Assembly: GCA_910589415.1 (NCBI GenBank)
Contig: OU342631.1
Coordinates: 2,914,001-2,978,000 of the forward strand
DNA from: Malachius bipustulatus
Taxonomy: Eukaryota; Arthropoda; Insecta; Coleoptera; Melyridae
Direction of reading: 5' to 3'
Length of the DNA: 64,000 bases
The notes under the pieces were generated by a model. The model was not told the origin of the DNA. It saw only the letters and a program-made list of their open reading frames with translations, and made no database searches. How positions within the stretch are numbered: the first letter of the stretch is position 1; every line of letters begins with the position of its first letter. Of the stretch, positions 34,297 through 43,535 are shown piece after piece. The position numbers and the translations under genes are program-made.

Positions 34297-37200
34297 TTAC
34301 ATCCACTCTAGCAGGCCACTGCTTTTTAAAAAGCTAATGACCTTAGATGGTGTGAATGTATCCAGGTCTCTCGGAGAGAGAAGTACTTTTCCGAACGTTG
34401 AGTGCCTGGTTCTTCCCAAGGCGGGGCAGTTGCATAGTACATGCTCTGCTGTTTCTACATCCTCCAAACACAGGCGACATTCTGCGTTATCGGCTAGATT
34501 CATCCTGTGTAAGTGGTGGTTCACTTTGCAGTGTCCTGTGTATAGGCCTATTAGGGCCCTTAGGTCAGTCCTTTTGAGTTCCAGTAGCTTTTTAGCTCTG
34601 TTTCTCGAGGGTCCCTCAATGAAGGTCTTAGAGTGAGTTAATCCTGGTAGAGTTTGCCAGTACCGAAGTACCTTGTTTTCCGCCCAGGTGTCTATTGTTG
34701 TTTTGGCAGTATTTGAGGATATGCCAAGAGCAGGTTCCGGTCCTGTAAATTTGGATTCAGTTGCTCTTCTAGCCAGAGAGTCGGCTATTTCGTTCTCTCC
34801 AAGGCCGGAGTGACCTGGAATCCAGACCAGAGTCAAGTTATTGTTTTTAGCTACTTCATTGAGTGCTGCTTGACAGTTCCATACTAGTTTGGAATTGCAA
34901 CGAATGGAGCAAAGGGCTTTTAGGGCCGCTTGGCTATCTGAGAAGATTTTAATTGTTTTCTGCGTGCAGTGCGTTTCAACCAGCATCTGCGCGCTGAGTA
35001 CAATGGCATAAATTTCTGCCTGAAATATTGTTGCGTACTGACCCAGGTTTGCAAAGAATTCTCGTCTTGACCCAGCGTCGTACGCTCCGGATCCAACTCC
35101 CGTTGGAGTCTTTGAACCGTCGGTAAACCACGTGAGGTCTGCTTTGAGGAGGTCGTTTGAGTTACGCTCCCATTCGTCTCTGCTTGGAAAGAGGACGTTG
35201 TATGCAGTGCAGTGGTTTGTTGTGTATGGCATCATGTCTGAGGGCATACCCAGAAGACTGTGACTTTGAGTGTCGTCCAGTAGACTGGTCCGTTCCATGA
35301 CACAAGCCATTTGTGTGCTTCGTGCTACCTGTAGTAGTCTGTAAGTTGTCCATCTGGCCTCTCTTTCCAAGTATATATGGAGTGGAGGAAGGTCCAGAAG
35401 TATTTCCATAGCCACCGACGGTGTGGTGCTCATTGCTCCACTGATTGCCAGGCATGCTTGTCTTTGCAGACTTGACAGCTTCATTTTGGCCAAGGCTTGT
35501 AAGCCTTTGGACCACCAAGCTACACAGCCATATGCGATCATTGGCCTAATGATCGTTACATATATCCAGTGTATTTGCTTGGGACCAGTGCCCCAAGTTC
35601 TTCCACAGATCTTTTTGCAACTCCATAGGGAGAGCTTTGCTCTGTGGATAATCTTTTCCAGATGGGAGTTCCATAGTAGCTTCCTATCAAGTGTGATACC
35701 TAGATATTTAGCCTCCTCCGCAAATGGTATAACTACTCCTTGAAGAGTAGGTGGTATAAGGTCTTCCAGCCTTTTTCGTCTAGTGAATGGTACTATAACA
35801 GTTTTGCGAGGATTTACAGACATCTGCTCCCTCTCGCACCACTGATACGTGACTTGAAGAACTTCCTGAAGGACATTGGATATTGTCCTCTCGGAGTTTC
35901 CTTTGATCATTATTACAAGGTCATCCGCATATGCTTGAACTTCAACTCTCCATAGGGAGAGGATCGCCAGCAGGTCGTCTACAAGAAGGGTCCATAGTAG
36001 GGGGGAGAGTACTCCTCCCTGTGGGCACCCTCTCCCCGGCCTGAAACTGACTTCAACTCCTCCCATCGAGGTCGTTATCATCCTACTATCTAGCATATTA
36101 CGGATCCAGCCGTTTATGACCGGTTCTATTCCTCTGGAAACTGCTGCTTCATACAGTGAGTTTGGTAATGCATTGTTAAATGCTCCTTCTATGTCGAGGA
36201 AGACTCCCACCATGATCTCTTTGTTGTCAAGAGACTTGGTGATCTTCCCCACGAGGTTATTAAGTGCCAAATCGGTTGATTTGCCAGCTTGATAGGCATA
36301 CTGGTGCACATTCAGAGGGTGTGAAACTAAGACACTCCTCCTGATGTGTACATCCAGTATTCTCTCTAGACTTTTCAGTATAAAGGATGTAAGGCTAATG
36401 GGTCTGAATGACTTAGGGTGTGGCTCTGTACGGCCCACTTTGGGAACGTACACCACCCTTGTTGCCGCCCAGCTGGATGGGATGTAGTTCCATGCCAGAC
36501 TAGCCCTAAATAATTTTATAAGAGAGGACGTCAGTATCTTTATGCCCCTTTGTAATAGGGCAGGAAAGATGCCGTCCTCTCCAGGTGTCTTGAAAGGCTG
36601 AAAAGTTTTTACAGCGTTTTCAATTGCCTTGGCTGTAATGATCGAGCGGCAGACTTTCCATTCCGATTTTTGAGGTCGATTTATACGTCCTCCGGAATTC
36701 AGCTGCCACTGATTGTACAGAGGCGAGCTACCTGGGAAGTGATTTTCCTTTAGGAGTTCTAACGTTTCCTTTTCTGAGTCCGTAAATGAACCGTCTGGTC
36801 GTTTTATCGAGCCAAATGGCTGTGTCGGATCTCTTGAGAGAATCTTGTGAATTCTGGCGCTGCGAGGCAGATCATGGATGCTCTCGCAGAACCTTCTCCA
36901 GGACTCTCTTTTAGATCGTCTGATCTCTTTGTAGTACTCCGTTAGCTTAGTTCTGTATTCATCCCAGTTACCCATCTCTTTAGCTCGATTGAAGAGTCGT
37001 CGAACTTCTTTTCTTCTTTTCTCTAGGTCTTTGTTCCACCAGTCGACTTTCCTGTCGTTTCTCTTCGTTTTTGGTGGACAGTTTTCGTGATAGGCTGATA
37101 TTATTGCGTTCCGGACTTGTTCCGCCGCAATTTCAATATCATCACGATTTTTTATTGTGGGGATAACGGTCTCAAGTCCAGTCTGGAGGGATTTTTCATA

Positions 37201-37983
37201 TCCGCTCCAGTCTGTTCTTTTTGGATCACGATATTCCACAATAGGTCTATGACCTATTTCGATGTCGAACACTATTTGTCTATGGTCTGAACAGGAAGGT
37301 TCAGAGGATACCTGCCAGTTGGTTATCCTATTGCTTATAAAGTTTGAGCTGAATGTTATATCTAGTACCTCCTGTCTATTTTTTGTGACGAAGGTTGGTT
37401 TGGAGCCGATGTTATTCACAATAAGTTTTTCACCTATTATAAAGTTATAAAGCGACTCACCTCTTTCGTTGATGTCCGTGCTCCCCCAAGCTAGGTGGTG
37501 CGAGTTTGCGTCACATCCAACGATAAGTTGTAAGTTGTTCCCACGACAATAGGCGACCAGATTTCGCACTATTGTAGGAGGAGGTTGTTCGGCAGATCTA
37601 TCTCCCGGGAAGTATGCTGAGCAGACGATTAATTCCGTTCTGCTGTTCCCCACCGGGAGAGTAACTTTGACTGTCGTAATGTCTCGGGCGCAGTAGTCTG
37701 AAAGGACATAGAAGTTTAAGTTGTTCTTCACCAAGATGCAGGCTCTCGGCGAATGCTCCGAGCCGACTGCTATCACCTTGGCAGATAAGTTTCCCAGGCC
37801 TCTTATTTTGCCAGACTTGTCCAGCCATGGTTCCTGGAGTAGCGCAATGTCAAATTGCTCTCTTATGAACCTCCTGCCAAGAACATAACTTGCTGCTGTG
37901 GCATGTTGGAGGTTGAGTTGTATACATTTTATGTGGGAATTGTGGAGGGGAAATTGGGTGGTAGATTGGGATGTTAGGCACAT
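34297..37983 (-). CDS. LINE ORF2: endonuclease, reverse transcriptase, RNase H
   Basis: 1228 residues, uninterrupted. AP-like endonuclease spans about 18-240: N24, E51 in LLQEPW, CDANSHH with D158, and SDH at 232-234. Reverse transcriptase is about 500-755: PKSFRPISLTS, FLDIEGAF near 595-602, and YADD at 685-688. RNase H is about 950-1075 with all four acidic residues (D955 in FTDGS, E990, D1016 in FSDS, D1068). A C-terminal Zn-knuckle-like CRLC...H..C lies at about 1169-1186. The protein nicks the target, primes reverse transcription there and degrades the RNA template. ATG is at 37983. It lies in the same frame as ORF1, 27 nt after the ORF1 stop codon. All catalytic residues I can see are intact. 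Confidence 0.95.
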   Translation of the reverse strand: MCLTSQSTTQFPLHNSHIKCIQLNLQHATAASYVLGRRFIREQFDIALLQEPWLDKSGKIRGLGNLSAKVIAVGSEHSPRACILVKNNLNFYVLSDYCARDITTVKVTLPVGNSRTELIVCSAYFPGDRSAEQPPPTIVRNLVAYCRGNNLQLIVGCDANSHHLAWGSTDINERGESLYNFIIGEKLIVNNIGSKPTFVTKNRQEVLDITFSSNFISNRITNWQVSSEPSCSDHRQIVFDIEIGHRPIVEYRDPKRTDWSGYEKSLQTGLETVIPTIKNRDDIEIAAEQVRNAIISAYHENCPPKTKRNDRKVDWWNKDLEKRRKEVRRLFNRAKEMGNWDEYRTKLTEYYKEIRRSKRESWRRFCESIHDLPRSARIHKILSRDPTQPFGSIKRPDGSFTDSEKETLELLKENHFPGSSPLYNQWQLNSGGRINRPQKSEWKVCRSIITAKAIENAVKTFQPFKTPGEDGIFPALLQRGIKILTSSLIKLFRASLAWNYIPSSWAATRVVYVPKVGRTEPHPKSFRPISLTSFILKSLERILDVHIRRSVLVSHPLNVHQYAYQAGKSTDLALNNLVGKITKSLDNKEIMVGVFLDIEGAFNNALPNSLYEAAVSRGIEPVINGWIRNMLDSRMITTSMGGVEVSFRPGRGCPQGGVLSPLLWTLLVDDLLAILSLWRVEVQAYADDLVIMIKGNSERTISNVLQEVLQVTYQWCEREQMSVNPRKTVIVPFTRRKRLEDLIPPTLQGVVIPFAEEAKYLGITLDRKLLWNSHLEKIIHRAKLSLWSCKKICGRTWGTGPKQIHWIYVTIIRPMIAYGCVAWWSKGLQALAKMKLSSLQRQACLAISGAMSTTPSVAMEILLDLPPLHIYLEREARWTTYRLLQVARSTQMACVMERTSLLDDTQSHSLLGMPSDMMPYTTNHCTAYNVLFPSRDEWERNSNDLLKADLTWFTDGSKTPTGVGSGAYDAGSRREFFANLGQYATIFQAEIYAIVLSAQMLVETHCTQKTIKIFSDSQAALKALCSIRCNSKLVWNCQAALNEVAKNNNLTLVWIPGHSGLGENEIADSLARRATESKFTGPEPALGISSNTAKTTIDTWAENKVLRYWQTLPGLTHSKTFIEGPSRNRAKKLLELKRTDLRALIGLYTGHCKVNHHLHRMNLADNAECRLCLEDVETAEHVLCNCPALGRTRHSTFGKVLLSPRDLDTFTPSKVISFLKSSGLLEWM

Positions 37984-38010
37984 GAAGGGTATGGGGTGAG
38001 GGGGGAGGGG

Positions 38011-39345
38011 TTATTTCTTTTCTGGTGCAGGCCGGGCGGATTTGTCCTTCCCGGTAGCACCAGAGCTTTCTTTCTGTCTGGGGGGGCGGTTCATTTTTCC
38101 CTTCCCCCCCTTGTATTTGTGCCCTGACGGCCCAGGCCGAGGAGGGGCTGTCCCCCTACCAGGCGGTTTGCGGCCGCTCTGATCTGGGGCAACCCGCATC
38201 TCGGACGGCCCTGCCAAGGCAGCTTGATTTGGGTGCTCCCCTGCCAGAAGGGGCGGTTTTTCGCTCACCTTCGGGGGGGCCCGGTCTCTTATCAGACCTT
38301 CATTTGGAGGGGCTTTTTGGGCTATTCCCCCACCTCGGATCTTAGGGCGGAAAAGCACCCTCCCATTGAGACCGAAGTAGGGTCGGAACCCTAGCCCTTC
38401 AAGTCCTTTCATGGACGCTTCGTCGACGGCGAAGGTCCATGTTTGACCTGGTCCCGAATTTTCGCGGTGTAGAACAATCCACTCCCGCGTGTTCAGAACC
38501 GTGTTCATTTTCCTCAGCCTAGTGAGCACCCTATCCGGAGTGAGGCGATTTTCGTCATCATCCGGGATGAAGGCCACACAGATGTGAGGTTTGGGGATCT
38601 CATCACCTCTCACCGCTTTTAGGAGAGCGCCCTCCCACGGTTTAAGGTCATTAACTGAAGCCTCCAACCAGTTGGCGGCCCTCTCCCCGGCGCAGGTAAT
38701 GAGTAGCCATCCAGGCCGTTTCGAGCAATGCTCGAATCTGACCTCTGGCCCGCCGTCTGGGATTTCCTCTACAGCGGTCAGGATTGACCTCTGCACAGTG
38801 CCCAGTTGCTCGTCACTCAGGGACGCCCTCGGATGGTCTGGGTGGATAATCCCAACCCGTACACCCGCGGCAGCGTCCCCATATGACAACTTATCAGCTC
38901 CTTCCTCGCAGGGCCTTTTTGGCCTCTGTTCAGTTGGAGTGCTTTCCTCCGACCTCCCGCGCTTCGCAGTGACGGATCGTTCTGGGGGGGTTGAGCCCCT
39001 CCCCATTGATCCGGCTGCGTCACGTTCGTCGAGGACTGTTTTCAAAGCGGTCTGGTAGTCAGTCCCGCTTTTTAACATACGACTAAGCCGTTTCCTTGCG
39101 GCTCCGGATAGTCGTGGTTTTCTTGTTGAAGAAGGGTCCGTCTTATCGGACCCCTCTTCAGTCAAGAGTTTTTCCTGACCCGTAGATTCGGGGATTGGGG
39201 ACTTTAACGTCACCCTTTCCCGATCTTCCGGGGTCGGACTGTTATTTGGAGTCGGATTGGTACCAATCTCCATTAGTTCTTCCGTTTCCGGGAGATCGAG
39301 GGTATGGCTCCCCTCGTCGGAGCTAAAGTTCTTGTTAGGTTCCAT
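38011..39345 (-). CDS. LINE ORF1: Gag-like RNA-binding protein (DUF4780-like)
   Basis: I chose ATG 39345 because it has an excellent context (ACCACATGG); the open frame continues about 26 codons upstream but without an ATG. The protein has 444 residues. There is an acidic Ser/Thr/Pro-rich N-terminus, then LSGAARKRLSRMLKSG, a basic spacer, and a folded domain (about residues 157-336) with WLEASVNDLKPWEGALLKAV, LRKMNTVLNTREWIVLHREN and a GL..LGFRPYFGLNGRVLF core that matches my picture of insect DUF4780. The C-terminus is basic and Pro/Gly-rich. I see no CCHC zinc knuckles, unlike many I/jockey ORF1 proteins. It probably binds the element's RNA. It ends in TAA, in frame with ORF2. Confidence 0.85.
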   Translation of the reverse strand: MEPNKNFSSDEGSHTLDLPETEELMEIGTNPTPNNSPTPEDRERVTLKSPIPESTGQEKLLTEEGSDKTDPSSTRKPRLSGAARKRLSRMLKSGTDYQTALKTVLDERDAAGSMGRGSTPPERSVTAKRGRSEESTPTEQRPKRPCEEGADKLSYGDAAAGVRVGIIHPDHPRASLSDEQLGTVQRSILTAVEEIPDGGPEVRFEHCSKRPGWLLITCAGERAANWLEASVNDLKPWEGALLKAVRGDEIPKPHICVAFIPDDDENRLTPDRVLTRLRKMNTVLNTREWIVLHRENSGPGQTWTFAVDEASMKGLEGLGFRPYFGLNGRVLFRPKIRGGGIAQKAPPNEGLIRDRAPPKVSEKPPLLAGEHPNQAALAGPSEMRVAPDQSGRKPPGRGTAPPRPGPSGHKYKGGKGKMNRPPRQKESSGATGKDKSARPAPEKK

Positions 39346-39744
39346 GTGGTTCCCACGAGAAGCTAGGGAAAATGATGTTCCCCGAAACCAGAGCCCTGCA
39401 TGGAATGGGGAGGCTATGTACAACGGGGTTTCGCCCGGTGCCCCGAGGTTAGGTCCAGTAGAGACTGGTCTCCTATCCAGCCACGCATCCTATCGGCCTG
39501 GACCTCCGCTTTAGGATTTAGGTTTTTGATGAGGTTGTCTCCTCTTGGTTCAGGCGGTTAAGCCAAAACCCCCACATCTCTCTGCTCGCGAGACATGTCC
39601 ACGGCAGCAGAAAGATACGGTTTAACGGATAGTCAACAATTAGACGTTCTCCGGCGCCGTAAGAAACCCCTGTGCTAACCCTTTAGTCACGACACGACAA
39701 CTAGGTTGGGGGAGGTGGTCCGCGGCAGGGCTTTAAGCTGCCAG
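39346..39744 (-). promoter_or_regulatory. LINE 5'UTR with presumed internal promoter
   Basis: About 400 bp between the 5' junction (CTGGCAGCTTAAAGCCC on the minus strand) and the ORF1 ATG, with no TE-foreign sequence. LINEs of this type carry internal promoters; no specific motif is claimed. Confidence 0.5.
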
Positions 39745-39758
39745 TCATAGGCGGGAGT
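39745..39758. repeat. Target-site duplication of the LINE, 5' side
   Basis: TCATAGGCGGGAGT, partner of 34191-34203 with one inserted base. Confidence 0.85.
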
Positions 39759-40437
39759 GGATATTCCTGCTGCGCTGTAGTTGCACAGTGCTGTTATGGA
39801 GTCCTTTTCATTTCCTGAAGCGACTTCATAAAGGTTTTTGAACTGACTTCTTTTAGGTACTAAAACCAATCCTGACTTCATACACGTTCTCATGCCTGTC
39901 TCATCTGCATTAAAAATGCGAGTTGGATCAGCCATTAAATCTATATTATCTTCGGTCTCAAGATACTCTCTCAATTCTTTAAACCACTGAAGAATGGCAT
40001 CTTCTGTAACAGACGCACGACTTTTTGAAATTATTTCAGTATTTCGTTTAGCAATTAGCGGATGCCTTTGCAGAAATAATTTAAACCATTTGTCTCCAGG
40101 TCTATCGTCTGTAAACTTATGTGACCTGGGAGCAGCCTTCAAAATCTTTTGGACGGAGTCTTTGACTTCGTCTGGATGCATCGGAAAGCCTAATTTGGCC
40201 TTTGCTAGGATCCAATGCTCGAAACGTTCCTCTTCAGCAAGAGTTAAAATTGGTTGAGGACCCATTTGCCTTAGGTTTGGGACTTTCCCAGTAATTTTAT
40301 TATGTAACGTTGATTTTGGGATAGAATATTTGAATGAAGCTTTGCTTATGCTGATATTTCCAGAATTTATTCCCAAGATAGCGTTCGCCAGGTCAGGTCT
40401 TCTGAATAAGCGAACCGTGAATAATTTTTTTCTCCAT
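39759..40437 (-). pseudogene. Transposase N-terminal half (Tigger-like)
   Basis: Minus-strand reading begins near an ATG at 40437 preceded by an acceptor-like TTTTTAG. NYSRFAYSEDL, then after a frameshift LANAILGINSGN and SFKYSIPKSTLHNKITGK, form a psq-type helix-turn-helix. A CENP-B-type DNA-binding segment follows (EERFEHWILAKAKLGFP ... GDKWFKLFLQRHP). The first catalytic Asp is in RIFNADETGM, then ITALCNYSAAGISTP just at the LINE insertion. At least two frameshifts lie upstream of the psq domain (an A-run near the ATG, and GACCTGACC). It is broken by the LINE at the border. Confidence 0.88.
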
Positions 40438-40493
40438 CTAAAAATAAATTAATGATAACTAGTAGCAAACATTGGAAATCAACATCAAAATAC

Positions 40494-41075
40494 AAGTGTC
40501 CGGAAATTATGCGCAAAAAATTAAGGGTATGATTCACTTGATGAAATATTGCCAAAAGTATCTATAATTTTTTTTCGAAAACTCACAAATAAGAAAGTTA
40601 TGAGCCTTCAAAGTTGATTTTTTTAAACTTGTTTTCTAGTGTACGGATTTTCTTAAAATTTGACACACTTGCCACTGATGTTGCTTTACATCCTTGGTCC
40701 AAATTAGACTTGAATCCCTCGAAATCGAAAGGCCTTAACTGCCCTTGACCTTCAAAAAAGGCCTATAACTTTTTTCGTAATATTTTTTTCTGAGTTTTGA
40801 AGATGCACAATTGAAGAACATGAAGAAATATTCGGAAAAGGTCCTCTTTGTCTATCACGATAAAATGACCTGTTTCCGAGTAAAACTGTTTTGAAAATTT
40901 GCTTGCACTAAAATTGATCACCATAAATTATGATCATTTTGCAACAATACCAAAGCATGCTTTGGAAACAGCTGCAGGGTTGCCTAGGAAACGAGGCGTT
41001 GCTTTGGATTTAATTTTTACAGCAATTTTTTTTATTAAAATTATTTTATTATTTTATTAAAAAAAAAAATGTTTA
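40494..41075. mobile_element. Half copy of the TGTCCGGAAATTATGCG palindrome
   Basis: Starts GTGTCCGGAAATTATGCGCA and follows the inner order of the 28952-30081 element up to CCAAAGCATGCTTTGG and CAGCTGCAGGGTTGCCTAG. The second arm is missing. It preserves the TTAAGGG / TTGATGAAATATTGCCAAAAG segment found only in the right arm of the other copy, so it derives from the complementary orientation. It lies just upstream of the transposase. Confidence 0.85.
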
Positions 41076-41789
41076 CTTAAATTTAAATTCTTTCTAGGTA
41101 AATAAAAACCAAAGTGGTGTTTTTTGGATTTTGAGTTTCAAATGCAAACTGGTATAATATCTACATTCCAGTGAATGAACGCTGTAAATGAACATATTAT
41201 GAGAAGTGATCATTCACTGGATTTTCGATATTTATACAAAATATTTTAGCTTAGTAAATTTCATACCAAAAGAAACATATCTTAAAGGTCATTTTAGCAA
41301 GAACTCTGGATAACAGCTCAGAACCTAGTAAATAAACACTGCTAATTCGCTAGATTTTATAAAATTATCAAATCAGTATTTGAACAAGCTAAATAGTATG
41401 AATCAGTAAAGTTTAACAACATTATTTGTATGTAAACTAGTCATTCTAGGGCTATACAACAATTGAAAACTCTTAAAAAAAAAAATGTCTTATTGTTTGA
41501 GCCTTAAGCTATCATAAAGTTGCGCTAAGTTCATATTTACCTTCAGAAAAAATGTCGTCTCTGCTCGATTTCTTGTAACTAGCTACTGCTTCTCGTCGTT
41601 TCTCATACAACGTTAACCGATTTAATAAATCCAATAAGTAAACAGCATTAAGGACATGCGCATTATTTGTATTATAGACAGAGATAAATATATTTTAGTA
41701 CAAACTATCCTTATTTTCGACCAAAAAGTAGTGATTTGTTCATTCACTGGTTAGTGTTCATTTACTGGTCGGTTGACCCAACAAGTTCT

Positions 41790-42191
41790 TAATTTGATCT
41801 TATTTTGTGAAACTGGTCGAAGTGTACATTTCGATTTAAGAAGCTCATTTCATATCAGTTTCCCTGTACTTTCAAAATCCGATGCCGTTTTTTTCCAAAT
41901 TCGATCGGAAAATGAGCTTTTCTGTCAAAAAAGTGCAGCATGCAGCAAACCATTTCTTTTCAAGTGCTTTCCTGGATTTTCAATTTGCCGGCTGGTTATC
42001 TTGGAGTGCCTCAGTAGAAGTGTTGAATTGCATCAAACCATTGCAAAGATATCGCCATGTAAAATTTATGCCCAAACATAGAAAACACCCTCTATCTTCG
42101 TATCTGGCAGAAAAAAAAACTTTGTGATAGATTTAGACTTGCCTTTTACCTGGCATTTAACTATGTCGCATTAGTCATGAATCACCCTGTA
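41790..42191 (-). repeat. Right terminal inverted repeat of the Tigger-like element
   Basis: Ends GCATTAGTCATGAATCACCC TGTA. CACCCTCTATCTTCGTATCT at 42086-42105 is a clear subterminal echo of the terminus, 97 bp inside. Pairs with 31980-32375. Confidence 0.82.
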
Positions 42192-42830
42192 TACAGGGTG
42201 GTCACTTTCAATAACTGGCTCACCATTGGGATCTCCAAACCATTCGATATAGTTGGACAATTTTATGCTTAATAAGAATCTGAAAAAAATATCAGGGTAA
42301 CTTCAGACATTGCTGAAATATGCTGAAAAAACTGAAAAATCAAGAGATTCCTTATTTTCGGCATATCTTTAGCATTATTGAAAATAACTTGTTTATAAAG
42401 TAATCAAAAGCTATCTATCCATTTTATGTTACAAAATTTTTCTAAGCTGAAAAAATTTTCCTGTTTCTAAGCTGACTAGATCCCAGAGTTTTCAAAGTAA
42501 AGTTTGTTTTTCTAATGGCCGCCATATTGTTTTTTCAAGTCATTCGGTGTTAAGAAAATCAATGACATGAACAACAATATGGCGGCCATTAGAAACAGAA
42601 AAATTAATTACGAAAATTCTAGAATCTAGTCGGCTTAGAAAATTTTTGTAACGTCAAATGAGCTTTTGATGACTTATGCAAACCTTCAAAAAAATATCAA
42701 GTTATTTACAGTAATAAAAAAGATATATAAAATTGTCAAACTTTTCTCTAATTTTACTGACTTTGTTGTATCTCCAGTGGTTTAGGAGATACCCAATGGT
42801 TGGCCAGTTGAAAGTGACCAACCCTGTTTA
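42192..42830. mobile_element. Palindromic transposon, TACAGGGTGGTCAC ends (family 7)
   Basis: Begins TACAGGGTGGTCACTTTCAA directly against the Tigger end and closes ...TTGAAAGTGACCAACCCTGT (then TTA). Arms of about 300 bp with mismatches; GGCCGCCATATTG is mirrored near the centre around TTCAAGTCATTCGG. No coding. The abutting ends form CACCCTGTATACAGGGTG. Confidence 0.85.
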
Positions 42831-43104
42831 TAAAATCGTTCCCGCTCCAAGAGGTTTCTGATTTTGAATAGTATAATAATACAAATTTTCAAAAATCGAT
42901 GTTGTTTCTGAGGACTTCCAAATAAAAACAAAAAGACTTCATTGACGTGACTACAATAATACCTTCTGCTGTTTCTGAGATAGTGATATCAGTGATATCA
43001 CAATAGTGTAATCAGAATTCTCAAAACCATGTTTAGCTTTGCTAGTCATCATCACTTTCAGTCACATGTCAAATTATATAATGCATTATTTATTATTTCC
43101 TCAG

Positions 43105-43535
43105 GTGCCGAAAGACTCCTGCAACACTTTCACCAATCAAACATCCCAATTGCACTTGCAACTTCATCATCCAAAGAATCCTACGAGCTGAAAGTAGTGA
43201 ATCACAAAGAATTATTCGCTCTATTCAATCATCAAGTTTTCGGCGGTTCAGACCCGGACGTCAAGAAGGGGAAACCAGCCCCGGATGTGTTCCTGGTGTG
43301 CCAGTCCCGTTTCGCAGACAAACCATCTCCTGAACAATGCTTGGTGTTCGAGGATTCTCCAAACGGTGTTCAAGCAGCCAGAGTAGCCGGAATGCAAGTT
43401 GTGATGGTTCCCGATAATCAGGTCGATGAGAAGGACAGAAAGGACGCGACGTTGGTTTTGAATTCACTGGAAGAATTCAAACCGGAAGAATTTGGGTTAC
43501 CGCCTTTTAAAAATCCTTGTGGAACTAAGTGTTGA
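43105..43535 (+). CDS. PUDP: HAD phosphatase, exon 3 (core domain) and stop
   Basis: Acceptor TATTATTTCCTCAG; phase matches both cap exons (split Gly in PGAERL). It encodes residues 95-237 of the joined protein: motif II in IPIALATSSS (Thr/Ser 114-115), motif III Lys in KKGKPAPD (K151), motif IV in LVFEDSPNG (E177, D178), then AGMQVVMVPD and the conserved tail LEEF.PE.FGLP. All four HAD motifs are intact. The reading is better balanced in GC than the flanks, as expected for coding sequence. The ATTAAA at about 43573 may serve as poly-A signal. The gene is convergent with the PfkB kinase exon at 47.3 kb. Confidence 0.95.

Larger units (their letters stand above)
34204..39744 (-). mobile_element. 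Near-intact non-LTR retrotransposon (LINE) with RNase H
   Basis: Minus-strand element of about 5.54 kb: 5'UTR about 400 bp, ORF1, ORF2, short 3'UTR, and a tail of TAAAC/TAAC repeats (34204-34226) in place of poly-A. Both ORFs are open. Its composition (GC-rich, especially 38.0-39.5 kb) contrasts sharply with the AT-rich host. Flanking 13-14 bp duplications show insertion by target-primed reverse transcription into the transposase gene. The combination of AP-type endonuclease, RT, RNase H and non-poly-A tail suggests the I/LOA/R1 side of LINE diversity; the exact clade needs a tree. It may still be active or very recently so. Confidence 0.92.
31970..42191 (-). mobile_element. Tigger/pogo-like DNA transposon, disrupted
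   Basis: A large element bounded by inverted repeats of about 400 bp (left about 31980-32375, right 41790-42191) with a broken DDE transposase gene on the minus strand. The right edge is CACCCTGTA. The left edge is decayed and only becomes clear at CATGACTAATGC. Inside are a 5.5 kb LINE (34204-39744) and half of a palindromic element (40494-41075). Without those insertions the element would be about 4 kb. It lies in the phosphatase intron, antisense to that gene. pogo-group elements duplicate TA, which the CTGTA|TACAGGG junction at 42191/42192 is compatible with. Confidence 0.8.

Noticed and set aside
38011..39423. LINE ORF1 start at 39423
   Set aside because: No ATG is present there (it reads TTG on the minus strand); the first good ATG is at 39345.
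34337..39514. Several open frames of 60-155 codons opposite or overlapping the LINE
   Set aside because: They are shadows of ORF1 and ORF2 in other frames, with composition dictated by the real coding frame.
34204..39744. An endogenous virus or LTR retrotransposon
   Set aside because: There are no LTRs, protease or integrase; endonuclease plus reverse transcriptase and a target-site duplication identify a LINE.
43029..43535. A separate 168-residue HAD protein starting at 43029
   Set aside because: The segment before 43105 is intronic with an acceptor, and such a protein would lack the catalytic DxD motif of exon 1.
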